Below, piece after piece: positions 33,671-42,406 of a stretch of DNA of 64,000 bases. The position numbers were made by a program, and so were the translations under genes. The stretch spans positions 29,179-93,178 of the forward strand of contig JANQWC010000004.1 of assembly GCA_030730025.1 (NCBI GenBank), in the 5' to 3' direction. Under the pieces are notes generated by a model that was not told the origin of the DNA, did not search any database, and saw only the letters and a list, made by a program, of their open reading frames with translations. The stretch comes from Crocinitomicaceae bacterium. Lineage in GTDB: Bacteria > Bacteroidota > Bacteroidia > Flavobacteriales_D > Crocinitomicaceae. Every line of letters starts with the position of its first letter. Position 1 is the stretch's first letter.

Positions 33671-35064
33671 TGTACCACACCATCACTTCCGCAGACCTCA
33701 ACTTTTTTGAGTCGCTCCTTTCAGACCGTTGTAAATCGGACCTCGCTACCCGCGAAGCCTACAACCACGACCACACCGAAGACCTGCATTTTACGCCAAG
33801 TGTGGTGCTCTTACCACAAAACACCCAAGAGGTTTCAGAAATAATGGCTTATTGTCATGCACACAATATCCCCGTAACGCCTGCTGGTGCCAGAACGGGC
33901 TTGAGTGGCGGCTGCCTGCCGATTCATGGCGGTGTTTTATTGAGCTCAGAAAAGCTCAACCGCATCATCGAAATCGATGAAAAAAATGCGCAGGTAACTA
34001 CAGAACCTGGGGTCATTACTGAAGAATTACAAAACGCCGTCAAGGCCAAAGGTTTGTTTTACCCTCCAGACCCTGCCAGCAAAGGCTCTTGCTTTATTGG
34101 GGGCAACATTGCCGAAAATTCAGGCGGCCCCAAAGCAGTCAAATATGGTGTCACCAAAGACTGGGTACTCAATTTAGAAGTGGTTTTGGCCGACGGCACC
34201 ATTATGTGGACAGGCGCCAATGTTGTCAAGAATGCAACGGGTTACAATCTCACGCAATTAGTGGTGGGTTCGGAAGGCACATTGGCTTTTGTGACCAAAA
34301 TTGTGCTCAAACTCATTGCCCACCCTACCCAAACGCTGCTTATGCTCGTACCGTTTTACGACGCAGTACAGGCTTGCGAGGCGGTGACCTCCATTTTCAA
34401 TGCGGGTATTACCCCTAGCGGGCTTGAATTCATGGAACACAACGCCTTGCGCTGGTCTCAGACCTTTTCTGGCGATTTCAGTATTGAAGTCAAGGATACA
34501 CATGCGGCCCATTTGCTTATTGAAGTCGATGGTTTTGATGCCGAACAACTCATGAAAGAATGCGAAGCCATCATGGCCGTGCTCGAAACTTACCCGACAG
34601 ACGAAATTTTATTTGCAGAATCTGAAGCGCAGAAAAACACACTCTGGAGCCTGCGCCGCAAGGTTGGCGAAGCCGTCAAAGCACAATCTGTCTATAAAGA
34701 AGAAGATACGGTAGTGCCGCGCTACGCGCTACCGCGTTTGCTTGCAACGGTTAAGGCCATTGGGCAAAAATATGGTTTTGAATCGGTGTGTTATGGCCAT
34801 GCCGGAGACGGAAACTTGCATGTAAACATCATCAAAGGAAACTTAAGCGACACCTTTTGGAACGAAGAACTCACTGTAGCTATACGCGAACTATTCACGC
34901 AAGTTATTGAGATGGGTGGCACCATTTCTGGAGAGCACGGCATTGGGCTTGTGCAAAAACCCTACATGGACCTCGCTTTTAGCGAAACTGGCCTAGGGCT
35001 CATGCGCGGCATCAAGCAAGTTTTTGACCCCAAAGGCATTTTAAATCCTGGGAAGATCTTTTAG
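33670..35064 (+). CDS. FAD-linked oxidase (GlcD/D-lactate dehydrogenase type)
   Basis: 464 residues from the ATG at 33670, which overlaps the preceding stop; a longer in-frame reading inside the methyltransferase gene was rejected. The FAD_binding_4 domain occupies about 40-220 with PVTPAGARTGLSGGCLP and YPPDPASKGSCFIGGNIAENSGG. The FAD-oxidase C domain is marked by CYGHAGDGNLHVNII and SGEHGIGLVQKPYM. It probably oxidises a 2-hydroxy acid such as D-lactate or glycolate. There is no GlcE/GlcF gene beside it, so it is likely a single-subunit enzyme. Confidence 0.92.
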   Translation: MYHTITSADLNFFESLLSDRCKSDLATREAYNHDHTEDLHFTPSVVLLPQNTQEVSEIMAYCHAHNIPVTPAGARTGLSGGCLPIHGGVLLSSEKLNRIIEIDEKNAQVTTEPGVITEELQNAVKAKGLFYPPDPASKGSCFIGGNIAENSGGPKAVKYGVTKDWVLNLEVVLADGTIMWTGANVVKNATGYNLTQLVVGSEGTLAFVTKIVLKLIAHPTQTLLMLVPFYDAVQACEAVTSIFNAGITPSGLEFMEHNALRWSQTFSGDFSIEVKDTHAAHLLIEVDGFDAEQLMKECEAIMAVLETYPTDEILFAESEAQKNTLWSLRRKVGEAVKAQSVYKEEDTVVPRYALPRLLATVKAIGQKYGFESVCYGHAGDGNLHVNIIKGNLSDTFWNEELTVAIRELFTQVIEMGGTISGEHGIGLVQKPYMDLAFSETGLGLMRGIKQVFDPKGILNPGKIF

Positions 35065-35579
35065 GATTCCATCCAATGCAAATTGCGGCTGTAAAGAAAG
35101 ACCCATAAGCCACCGTAGATAATCCCGACAATCGTGAGTATCGTTGGAATACCCGTAATCGGGTTGAAAAGATAAGGCAAGACCACCAACCCAAGGCTGT
35201 AAATGATGTAAAAATGAAAGCCTAGTTTTCTGCGTTGGTACATCAAAACAACGCCCGCAAGACCCAGCACCAAGATCAAAAACTGAACGCTGTTGTAGGC
35301 CTGAAAATGCTTGAACATGTTGTCTGTGACGCTTTCCATCTGGTCAATGATGTATGTAAAATCAGCTGCACCACCTTCTTCGAGTTGTTCGCGCATGTTG
35401 GCAAATTCCAACTTAGCTTGTTTGATCATTTTGGCGTCAGGTTTGGCGCCGAGCATGCCGCTGAAGGACCCTAAAAGACTCACGCTGATATTGATACTCG
35501 ATAGAATGACCAAAACCAATAAAAAAACCGGTCTTTTCTTCTTGACGATAGGCTCGTCTTGGATTTCAAAATCATTCAT
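35061..35579 (-). CDS. Hypothetical membrane protein
   Basis: 172 residues with four hydrophobic helices: about 17-40 (LLVLVILSSINISVSLLGSFS), 100-115, 122-140 and 143-162. The N-terminus is cytoplasmic-looking and acidic (MNDFEIQDEPIVKKKRP). A soluble helical stretch of about 55 residues separates helix 1 from helix 2. No family recognised. It overlaps the HAL-type lyase gene by eight bases and its 3' end overlaps the convergent FAD oxidase by four bases. Confidence 0.75.
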   Translation of the reverse strand: MNDFEIQDEPIVKKKRPVFLLVLVILSSINISVSLLGSFSGMLGAKPDAKMIKQAKLEFANMREQLEEGGAADFTYIIDQMESVTDNMFKHFQAYNSVQFLILVLGLAGVVLMYQRRKLGFHFYIIYSLGLVVLPYLFNPITGIPTILTIVGIIYGGLWVFLYSRNLHWMES

Positions 35580-37062
35580 GTGCTAAATATTGTTGTATAA
35601 AGTTTTGGGCAGCGTGCATGTCGTTGGCTAAGATGCGATCTGTGTCTAGACTAGGAACCACCGTTCTGAACTGGGTATGGAGTGCTTCTGTCCAGACAGC
35701 TGCTTGTAAAGGTCTTCTGAATTCCAAGCCTTGGGCAGCATGAATGAGTTCGATGGCCAGGATTTTTTGGCAGTTGTCCAAAACGCGATAAAGTTTGGTA
35801 GCGGCGTTGGCACCCATACTGACGTGGTCTTCTTGGCCGTTACTGCTGTCAATAGTGTCTACAGATGCCGGAGTACACAATTGTTTGTTCTGACTGACAA
35901 TAGACGCACACGTATATTGGGTAATCATGAGCCCGGAGTTGAGCCCAGGGTTTTTGACCAAAAACGCAGGTAAACCGCGCGTTCCGGAAATGAGTTTGTA
36001 GGTTCTGCGCTCAGAGATGCTGCCCATTTCGGCCATGGCAATCGCCAAAAAGTCGAGGATGAGCGCCAAGGGTTGGCCATGGAAGTTACCGGCAGACACC
36101 ACTTGGTCGTCGTCGGGGAATACCGTCGGGTTGTCGGTCACGGCATTGATTTCTCTAGTGACAATTTGGGCAGCGTGGTCTATGGTGTCTAAAGTAGCGC
36201 CGTGTACTTGTGGTATGCAGCGGAACGAATACGGGTCCTGGACATGCGCTTTGGCTTGTTCCATGATTTGGCTGCCTTCTAATTGGTTTCTGAACCATGA
36301 GGCCACACGAATCTGGCCCACTTGGTTTCTGATCTCATTGACATTGGCTGCAAACGGTTCTTTGCGGGCGTCGTAGGCTTCAATGGAGAGTGCCGCCACC
36401 TGATTGAAACCTTCAAACAAGCGGTAAGATTGTGCTACAGCATAAGATGCATAAGCCGACATGAATTGCGTACCATTGAGTAAAGCCAAACCTTCCTTGG
36501 ACTGAAGCACAATTGGTTTTAAATTAAATCTTTTGTTTAATTCAGTAGTGCTTATCTTCTCATTTTCAATGTAAACCTCTCCTTCTCCAATCAAGGGAAG
36601 TGAAAGATGTGCCAGCGGCGCGAGGTCGCCAGAAGCGCCCAAACTACCCTGCTGATAGATCACCGGATAGATGCGCTCATTGAAGAAAAACAAGAGGCGT
36701 TCCACTGTGGCCAACTGCACGCCAGAGGCGCCTTTTGAAAGACCGAGTACCTTGAGTAAAAGCATGCGGCGCACCACTTCTTGCGGGACCTCCTCACCCA
36801 TTCCACAAGCATGGGAGCAAACGAGGTTGCGCTGCAGCGCTTCGAGGTCTGCATGGCTAATGGCGGTGTCGCACAAAGAACCAAAGCCGGTATTGATACC
36901 GTAAATGAGTTGGGAACTCTGTGCTACTTTTTGATCGAGGTAGGATCTGCATGCTTGAATGCGCTCCTTTAATTCTTGTCCGAGAACAAGGGGTTCTTGG
37001 GTGCTCAATAAATGCTCAAATTCTTCTAAGCTGAGGTAAGCAGAAGTCAGTTCTAAAGACAT
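35572..37062 (-). CDS. hutH: Histidine ammonia-lyase family enzyme
   Basis: 496 residues from the ATG at 37062; a longer frame that runs into hemB was rejected because the protein family starts at about this point. The MIO cofactor triad Ala143-Ser144-Gly145 sits in GSLGASGDLAPLAHLSL. Other family motifs are YGINTGFG, NLVCSHACGMG (His-containing, as in HAL and TAL), QDPYSFRCIPQVHGA and NFHGQPLAL. It deaminates histidine to urocanate if a true HutH. hutU and hutI are not in the window, so tyrosine ammonia-lyase is an alternative. Eleven bases downstream of hemB. Confidence 0.88.
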   Translation of the reverse strand: MSLELTSAYLSLEEFEHLLSTQEPLVLGQELKERIQACRSYLDQKVAQSSQLIYGINTGFGSLCDTAISHADLEALQRNLVCSHACGMGEEVPQEVVRRMLLLKVLGLSKGASGVQLATVERLLFFFNERIYPVIYQQGSLGASGDLAPLAHLSLPLIGEGEVYIENEKISTTELNKRFNLKPIVLQSKEGLALLNGTQFMSAYASYAVAQSYRLFEGFNQVAALSIEAYDARKEPFAANVNEIRNQVGQIRVASWFRNQLEGSQIMEQAKAHVQDPYSFRCIPQVHGATLDTIDHAAQIVTREINAVTDNPTVFPDDDQVVSAGNFHGQPLALILDFLAIAMAEMGSISERRTYKLISGTRGLPAFLVKNPGLNSGLMITQYTCASIVSQNKQLCTPASVDTIDSSNGQEDHVSMGANAATKLYRVLDNCQKILAIELIHAAQGLEFRRPLQAAVWTEALHTQFRTVVPSLDTDRILANDMHAAQNFIQQYLAHE

Positions 37063-37073
37063 AATATAGGAGG

Positions 37074-38048
37074 TTAGTTGCGCACAAACTGCGCGAAATC
37101 TTTGGCAAAATAAGTCAGGATACCATCGGCCCCCGCACGGCGCATGCTCAATAGCATCTCGCTCACAGCGCGCTCGTAGTCTAACCAACCGTTTTTGGCA
37201 GCCGCGTAAACCATAGCGCACTCACCACTTACGTTGTAGGCCGTGATGGGCAGCGGAAAATTCTCTTTTAGTAAGGCAATGACATCCAAATAACAAAGCG
37301 CAGGCTTCACCATCAGCATATCGGCACCTTCTTCAAAATCGAGCTGTGCTTCTAACAAGGCTTCTCGCTTGTTGGCCGGATTCATTTGATAGGTTTTTTT
37401 ATCGCCGGATTTGGGCGCAGAATTGAGTGCATCGCGAAACGGGCCATAAAAAGCGCTGGCATATTTAGCGGTATATGACATTATAGAAACGTCTGTGTAG
37501 CCTTTTTCGTCTAGTGCACTGCGTAAATAACCCACACGGCCGTCCATCATGTCAGAAGGGCCAATGATATCGGCACCGGCCTGTGCTTGCGCGAGGGTCA
37601 TGTTGGCTAAAATGGGCAAGGTTTCGTCGTTGAGAATGCGGCCATCTTGAACCAAACCGTCGTGACCATCAGAAGAATACGGATCCATGGCCACATCTGT
37701 CATGACCACCAACTCTGGAAATTCTTTTTTGATTGCCGCAATGGCGTGCAAATAAAAGTTGTCGTCAGACCAACTATAGGAGGCCATTTGGTCTTTGTGC
37801 AGCTCATCTACCGCCGGAAAAATATCGATGGTAGAAATACCAAGTTTGAGGCAAGCCTCGAGTTCTGGTAACAAACGATCTAAAGACCAACGGAAATTGT
37901 TGGGCAAAGAAGCGACTTCATCTTTGATGCCTTTGCCGTCTTTGAGAAAAATCGGATAAATGAGGTGCTGAACGCCTAATTGCGTTTCTTCTACCATTTG
38001 GCGAATGGCGCTGTTTTTGCGGTTGCGTCTGGGGCGTATGGTATTCAT
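37074..38048 (-). CDS. hemB: Porphobilinogen synthase (delta-aminolevulinic acid dehydratase)
   Basis: 324 residues. Condenses two 5-aminolevulinate to porphobilinogen in haem synthesis. The active-site lysines lie in SYTAKYASAFYGPFRDAL and in DMLMVKPALCYLDVI, where the second is the Schiff-base Lys. The opening RRNRKNSAIRQMVEET and the GRILNDETLPILANMTLAQA segments are typical. The metal region lacks the triple-Cys zinc site of animal enzymes (it reads VMTDVAMDPYSSDGHDG), so it is the magnesium-type. Three bases separate it from fabG. Confidence 0.95.
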   Translation of the reverse strand: MNTIRPRRNRKNSAIRQMVEETQLGVQHLIYPIFLKDGKGIKDEVASLPNNFRWSLDRLLPELEACLKLGISTIDIFPAVDELHKDQMASYSWSDDNFYLHAIAAIKKEFPELVVMTDVAMDPYSSDGHDGLVQDGRILNDETLPILANMTLAQAQAGADIIGPSDMMDGRVGYLRSALDEKGYTDVSIMSYTAKYASAFYGPFRDALNSAPKSGDKKTYQMNPANKREALLEAQLDFEEGADMLMVKPALCYLDVIALLKENFPLPITAYNVSGECAMVYAAAKNGWLDYERAVSEMLLSMRRAGADGILTYFAKDFAQFVRN

Positions 38049-38051
38049 CTT

Positions 38052-38798
38052 TTACATGAGCATGCCACCACAAACGTGTAGCGTTTGTCCGGTGATGTAG
38101 GCAGAGAGATCTGAAGCCAAGAAAACAGTTGCATTGGCAACATCTACCGGCTGGCCACCGCGCTTGAGCGGAATGCTGTTGCGCCAAGAAGCAACGACAT
38201 CTTGATCGAGTACTTCGGTCATTTCGGTTTCAATGAAACCAGGCGCAATGGCGTTGCAACGGATATTGCGCGAGCCGAGCTCAGCAGCAATAGATTTGGT
38301 GAAACCAATGAGGCCCGCTTTGGATGCAGCGTAGTTTGACTGCCCTGCGTTTCCTTTGACACCCACTACCGAACTCATGTTGATAATAGAGCCTGAGCGC
38401 GCTTTGAGCATTGGTTTTTGCACCGCTTTGGTGAGGTTGAAGGCCGATTTTAAGTTGGTATTGATGACTTCGTCCCATTGTGCTTCTGTCATGCGCATCA
38501 AAAGGGTGTCACGGGTAATACCTGCGTTATTGACAAGCACATCTACGGTGCCAAAAGCAGCCACGACGTCGTCTACGAGTTGTTGTGCTTGGTCAAAATT
38601 AGACGCATCTGAACGAAAACCTTTGGCAATACCGCCATTGGCAGTGAGTTCGACCTCGAGTGCACGGGCTTTTTCTTCAGATGATAAATAAGTAAACGCA
38701 ACGGTTGCGCCTTGTTGAACGCAAGTTTCTGCAATTGCTTTACCGATGCCGCGCGAGGCGCCAGTAATTAGAACGACTTTGTTGTCTAGTAATCCCAT
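38052..38798 (-). CDS. fabG: 3-oxoacyl-[acyl-carrier-protein] reductase
   Basis: 248-residue short-chain dehydrogenase. The cofactor loop is TGASRGIGKAIAE (about 13-25), NNAG is present, and the catalytic Ser/Tyr/Lys appear as MSSVVGVKGNAGQSNYAASKAG. The C-terminus GQTLHVCGGMLM is typical of FabG. Reduces 3-oxoacyl-ACP with NADPH in fatty-acid elongation. First gene of a probable fabG-hemB-hutH-membrane protein operon, with a TATCTTTG box 23 bases upstream that lies within the preceding lipoprotein gene. Confidence 0.92.
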   Translation of the reverse strand: MGLLDNKVVLITGASRGIGKAIAETCVQQGATVAFTYLSSEEKARALEVELTANGGIAKGFRSDASNFDQAQQLVDDVVAAFGTVDVLVNNAGITRDTLLMRMTEAQWDEVINTNLKSAFNLTKAVQKPMLKARSGSIINMSSVVGVKGNAGQSNYAASKAGLIGFTKSIAAELGSRNIRCNAIAPGFIETEMTEVLDQDVVASWRNSIPLKRGGQPVDVANATVFLASDLSAYITGQTLHVCGGMLM

Positions 38799-38815
38799 GT
38801 GATTTATATAGTTAT

Positions 38816-39463
38816 TTAGTTCAAAGATAAAAAAGTCTGATTAGATACGATGCGTAAATCTTCGCGATGGATGCCCTTTCTCTTAAAGGTGGTGTCGCAG
38901 AGCGAGCTGGCATAATGCGGCGTGACCTCTACCCTGCCCGATTTGATGATTGGAAATACCTCTTCAATTTTAGGCGGGCTGCAATAAGGTGTTTGGCGCT
39001 TGCGCAAGCCCGCCTCTATCGTTTGCAAAAGGCCAGGTGAACCTTCAAGAAATAACCTTGAAATTTGATTTCCTTTTCTAGTAAAGAGGTAATTGACGAC
39101 TGTTTTGCGCGTGCCTTCAGACATCGGGCAATCTAGCCAAACTTCTTGATTCAGGCTCAGTACTTTATCGGTCGCCCACAATACTTTGTAGTTGATGTGC
39201 ACACTGCGCTGCCCCACACAAAAAGCACCCAAAGTATCTTTTTTGAGCAAGTGCTGCATGAGTTTGGTAAAAGGATGGCCACCAAAATGCGGATAGTCAA
39301 TTTGAATGCTATCGAGTTGGAGTTTTTGCTTGTAATACTTGATGGGTTCGGACGTGGCGCTTTGCTCGAGTAGGTCAAATTGATCCATGCGCGCGCGGTT
39401 TTCGCGGCCGCAAGCAAACAGCAGCAAACTCAATAGTAAAAAAGAACCGACTTTTGAAATCAT
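38816..39463 (-). CDS. Hypothetical lipoprotein
   Basis: 215 residues. Lipoprotein signal KVGSFLLLSLLLFAC with lipobox Cys18, followed by GRENRARMDQF. The rest is a mixed alpha/beta soluble domain with three Cys in the second half (CPMSEGTR, YCSPP, SLCDTTF). No family recognised. ATGA overlap of four bases with the upstream rimO suggests cotranscription. Confidence 0.75.
   Translation of the reverse strand: MISKVGSFLLLSLLLFACGRENRARMDQFDLLEQSATSEPIKYYKQKLQLDSIQIDYPHFGGHPFTKLMQHLLKKDTLGAFCVGQRSVHINYKVLWATDKVLSLNQEVWLDCPMSEGTRKTVVNYLFTRKGNQISRLFLEGSPGLLQTIEAGLRKRQTPYCSPPKIEEVFPIIKSGRVEVTPHYASSLCDTTFKRKGIHREDLRIVSNQTFLSLN
38822..38829 (-). promoter_or_regulatory. -7 promoter box for fabG, inside the upstream gene's last codons
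   Basis: TATCTTTG on the minus strand, 23 bases before the fabG ATG. It overlaps the final codons of the lipoprotein gene. The -33 element is not clear. Confidence 0.5.
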
Positions 39464-40773
39464 ATCACGAGGTTGCCATAAAGATCGTAGTGATCTGCAC
39501 TGGTGATCAATACACGCGAAAAATCGCCCAATCGAACATAACCCGCTGATTTTTTCACCAAAACTTCGTTGTCTACCTCCGGTGAATCAAACTCAGAGCG
39601 CCCGATGAAATAATCGCCTTCTGCACGGTCAAACAAAACTTTGAGTTCCTTACCTACTTTGAGCTGATTGAGCTCATAAGAGATACCGCTCTGCAATTCC
39701 ATAATCGCATCGGCGCGTTCTTTTTTGATCGCCGCCTCTACGTCGTCGGTAAATTGGTAGGCGTGGGTGTTCTCTTCGTGCGAATACGTAAAGATGCCCA
39801 AGCGATCAAAACGCGTGCGCTCCACAAAGTCGTACATTTCTTGAAAATCAGCTTCGGTTTCTCCAGGATAACCAGCAATGAGCGTGGTGCGCAGCGCCAA
39901 ACCTGGCACTTTAGCACGAATGGCCGCAACGAGCTCTTCGGTTTTTTCGCGGGTGATGCCGCGGCGCATGGCCTGTAGTATTTTGGTAGAACCGTGCTGC
40001 AAAGGCATGTCGAGGTACTTGCAGATGTTGTCGCGCTCTGCCATGACGTCGAGTACATCCATCGGGAAACCGGACGGGAACGCATAATGCAGGCGGATCC
40101 AGTCCAGACCTTCGATATCGGAAAGGCGCTTGAGCAAATCGGAAAGCGCGCGTTTTTTGTATAAATCAAGACCGTAATATGTGAGGTCTTGGGCAATGAG
40201 CATGATTTCTTTCACGCCGTTAGCCACCAAACCTTTGGCTTGTAGCACCAAATCTTCTATTGGTGTAGAGAGGTGCTTGCCGCGCATGAGTGGAATCGCA
40301 CAAAACGAACAAGGGCGGTCACAGCCTTCGGCAATTTTGAAATACGCATAATGACTTGGAGTGGTGAGGATGCGCTCTCCAACGAGTTCGTGTTTGTAGT
40401 CGGCTTTGAGTGTTTTGAGTAAGCGCGGAAGCTCACGGGTACCAAAGTAGGCATCTACCTCAGGAATTTCGCGCTCTAAATCTTCGCGGTAACGTTCAGA
40501 CAAACAACCCGTAACGTATACTTTTTCGACCAAACCTTCTTGCTTGGCTTCTGCGTAGCGCAAAATGGTATCGATAGACTCTTGCTTGGCGTTGTCAATG
40601 AAGCCGCAAGTATTGATGATCACAATCTCAGAATCGTCTTGTTGGGCTTCGTGCTCGACCTCAAACTGATTGGCCTTGAGTTGTGCCATGAGCACTTCAG
40701 AATCAAAAGTATTTTTAGAACAGCCAAGTGTAACCACATTGACTTTATTCTTTTTAAGGGTTTTCGTCTTCAT
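39460..40773 (-). CDS. rimO: Ribosomal protein S12 methylthiotransferase
   Basis: 437 residues from the ATG at 40773; a TTG ten codons upstream is rejected because it precedes the promoter. Three domains: the MTTase N-domain with its iron-sulfur Cys (VVTLGCSKN, IINTCGFI, YVTGCLSERY), radical SAM with CDRPCSFCAIPLMRGKHLS (about 140-158), and a C-terminal TRAM domain (ELKVLFDRAEGDYFIGRSEFDSPEVD). It adds a methylthio group to Asp of S12. The ATG is seven bases after a TATTTTTG box. Confidence 0.95.
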   Translation of the reverse strand: MKTKTLKKNKVNVVTLGCSKNTFDSEVLMAQLKANQFEVEHEAQQDDSEIVIINTCGFIDNAKQESIDTILRYAEAKQEGLVEKVYVTGCLSERYREDLEREIPEVDAYFGTRELPRLLKTLKADYKHELVGERILTTPSHYAYFKIAEGCDRPCSFCAIPLMRGKHLSTPIEDLVLQAKGLVANGVKEIMLIAQDLTYYGLDLYKKRALSDLLKRLSDIEGLDWIRLHYAFPSGFPMDVLDVMAERDNICKYLDMPLQHGSTKILQAMRRGITREKTEELVAAIRAKVPGLALRTTLIAGYPGETEADFQEMYDFVERTRFDRLGIFTYSHEENTHAYQFTDDVEAAIKKERADAIMELQSGISYELNQLKVGKELKVLFDRAEGDYFIGRSEFDSPEVDNEVLVKKSAGYVRLGDFSRVLITSADHYDLYGNLVI

Positions 40774-40780
40774 TCGGTTA

Positions 40781-40788
40781 CAAAAATA
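40781..40788 (-). promoter_or_regulatory. -7 promoter box for rimO
   Basis: TATTTTTG on the minus strand ends seven bases before the rimO ATG, so the mRNA would carry at most a few untranslated bases. Confidence 0.55.
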
Positions 40789-40810
40789 GGACTCTTTGCG
40801 CAATTGGTAT

Positions 40811-40818
40811 TACTTTTG
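40811..40818 (+). promoter_or_regulatory. -7 promoter box for the lipoprotein-tlyA transcript
   Basis: TACTTTTG on the plus strand, 24 bases before the lipoprotein ATG at 40843. Divergent from the rimO box 23 bases away. Confidence 0.45.
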
Positions 40819-40842
40819 ACGACACTTGTCAAGCAAGAACCC

Positions 40843-41286
40843 ATGAAAACGCTTTTTATCCTCCTTTTATCCTCCTTACTTTTGTCTTGTTTCGTACCAA
40901 GATCCAAACGCATCCCACCTTTGAGCTATATGCAGCGCCAACTTTCAGAGATCAACGATTCACTTTACCAAAGTGAAACAGAGCCCATCCAAATCGATTC
41001 GCTCCAACTTGAAGCAAACCTACTTACACTTTACTATTCCTGTCCAGACAATCCGGGAGAATTGCGTTTAGTGGGTAGTTCTATGCTTGCCAAATCATTT
41101 CCGCCTATTAGATCTTGTAAACTCATGAGCGCAAGTCCTAAAGCACGCTCCCATAATTTATCACCTTACAAAGGAGCTGTGCAATTTGACATCAAACCAC
41201 TAAGTCATAAATTCATCAAAGATGCGCCTACCTATCTTCAAATTCAAGGTTGGCCTGAAAAAATACTTTTTATTTACCCTGAATAA
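40843..41286 (+). CDS. Small hypothetical lipoprotein
   Basis: 147 residues from the ATG at 40843. A long in-frame extension reaching back into rimO was rejected, since the internal Met begins a textbook lipoprotein signal (MKTLFILLLSSLLLSC, lipobox Cys16). The mature part has a TonB-C-like or carboxypeptidase-regulatory-like size but no motif I can name. Two Cys (YYSCPD, RSCKL) may pair. The TAATG overlap with tlyA couples the two genes. Confidence 0.7.
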   Translation: MKTLFILLLSSLLLSCFVPRSKRIPPLSYMQRQLSEINDSLYQSETEPIQIDSLQLEANLLTLYYSCPDNPGELRLVGSSMLAKSFPPIRSCKLMSASPKARSHNLSPYKGAVQFDIKPLSHKFIKDAPTYLQIQGWPEKILFIYPE

Positions 41287-42020
41287 TGGAAGAAGAACGC
41301 ATTGACAAAATCATTCTCGAACGCGGCCTTGTGAGTTCGCGCGTGCGCGCCGAGGAAATCATCAAAAAATATGGCGTAAAGGTCAACGGCAAGCTCTTTT
41401 CCAAGCCTGGCAAAAAAGTACCTACCGATGCCGTCATTGAACTGCTCGCTGCAGAAATTCCGTGGGTTTCAAGAGCGGCTTACAAGCTGATCGCCGCACT
41501 TGACCACTGGAAAATTGATGTCAAAGACCAAACTTTCATCGACCTAGGCGCCAGCACGGGTGGATTTACGGAAGTCATGCTAGACCGAGGTTTGGCAAAG
41601 TGTTATTGCGTTGATGTCGGGCAAAAACAACTCCACGAAAAAATCAAAAACGACCCAAGGGTTGTCAATTTAGAGAAAACCCACGCCCGTGACCTCACCG
41701 AAAAATTGATTCCAGAACAAGTGGATGGTCTGGTGGTCGATGTGTCGTTTATCTCACTCGAAAAAGTCCTGCCCTTCACCATTCCCTTTCTCAAAGACAA
41801 AGCCCAGGTCATTTTGTTGATCAAGCCGCAATTTGAACTCGGCCCCGGATCTTTGAACAAAGCGGGCGTTGTGAAGGACACCAGCCAGTACCCAGCGCTT
41901 TTAGAAAACATCAAGCAAATGGCACAACGCAACCAATTGCAATGGAAGGCTTACATGGACTCTCCTATTCTCGGTGGCGACGGCAACGCCGAATTTTTAG
42001 GCTACTTTGAAAAGATTTAA
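41286..42020 (+). CDS. TlyA-family rRNA (cytidine-2'-O)-methyltransferase
   Basis: 244 residues. An N-terminal S4 RNA-binding domain (ERIDKIILERGLVSSRVRAEEII, about 3-60) is followed by an FtsJ-like SAM methyltransferase with FIDLGASTGGFTEVMLDRG (about 84-102) and VVDVSFISLEKVLP. In mycobacteria TlyA methylates 16S and 23S rRNA and affects capreomycin sensitivity; the family is also annotated as haemolysin A. RNA modification is the better supported role. Starts on the last base of the lipoprotein stop. Confidence 0.9.
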   Translation: MEEERIDKIILERGLVSSRVRAEEIIKKYGVKVNGKLFSKPGKKVPTDAVIELLAAEIPWVSRAAYKLIAALDHWKIDVKDQTFIDLGASTGGFTEVMLDRGLAKCYCVDVGQKQLHEKIKNDPRVVNLEKTHARDLTEKLIPEQVDGLVVDVSFISLEKVLPFTIPFLKDKAQVILLIKPQFELGPGSLNKAGVVKDTSQYPALLENIKQMAQRNQLQWKAYMDSPILGGDGNAEFLGYFEKI

Positions 42021-42022
42021 GC

Positions 42023-42030
42023 TATTTTTG
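42023..42030 (+). promoter_or_regulatory. -7 promoter box for the small gene at 42038
   Basis: TATTTTTG just after the TlyA stop, seven bases before the ATG at 42038. Another very short predicted leader. Confidence 0.45.
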
Positions 42031-42037
42031 CAGCATC

Positions 42038-42406
42038 ATGATGAGTATTGAAGCATTAGAGCGTGCATTTTTAGACCTAGAATTTCAGGCCAACCGCATC
42101 GCCAAACTCAAGGAAATCGACCCCGATCACCTTCACAAATTCAATGCACGTTCAGAAGAAGTGCGCCTGCAATTGCTGCAAATGGGCTTGCACCCAGACT
42201 TGCACGCCAAACTAGAGGCCTTTGCGCCCATTGATGAAAACTACAAACCCGCTTTTGGCTTTGGTAGAAAACTACTCAACATTCTTTTACTGGGCCAGCA
42301 CAAAAAGCGCTTTATTCCTAAAAAACAAGAAGCATATTTTCGCAAAGAGGTAGCAGAGCGCAGCCGTTTGTACAGCTATGCCAAAGGCCACTTAAGCGTT
42401 GATTAA
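42038..42406 (+). CDS. Hypothetical protein
   Basis: 122 residues (a second ATG follows immediately at 42041). No signal peptide and no membrane helix. The first half is helical and charged (ALERAFLDLEFQANRIAKLKEI). The second half is basic with GRKLLNILLLGQHKKRFIPKKQE. No family recognised. Its own promoter box lies seven bases upstream, and its stop codon abuts the stop of the convergent amylase gene with no gap. Confidence 0.65.
   Translation: MMSIEALERAFLDLEFQANRIAKLKEIDPDHLHKFNARSEEVRLQLLQMGLHPDLHAKLEAFAPIDENYKPAFGFGRKLLNILLLGQHKKRFIPKKQEAYFRKEVAERSRLYSYAKGHLSVD

Noticed and set aside
37063-37221. Longer start for the HAL-type lyase reaching into hemB
   Set aside because: The extra residues overlap hemB and do not look like the family. 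The ATG at 37062 begins the conserved region.
40540-40842. N-terminal extension of the small lipoprotein into rimO
   Set aside because: It would run antisense through rimO and its promoter. The ATG at 40843 begins a classic lipoprotein signal.
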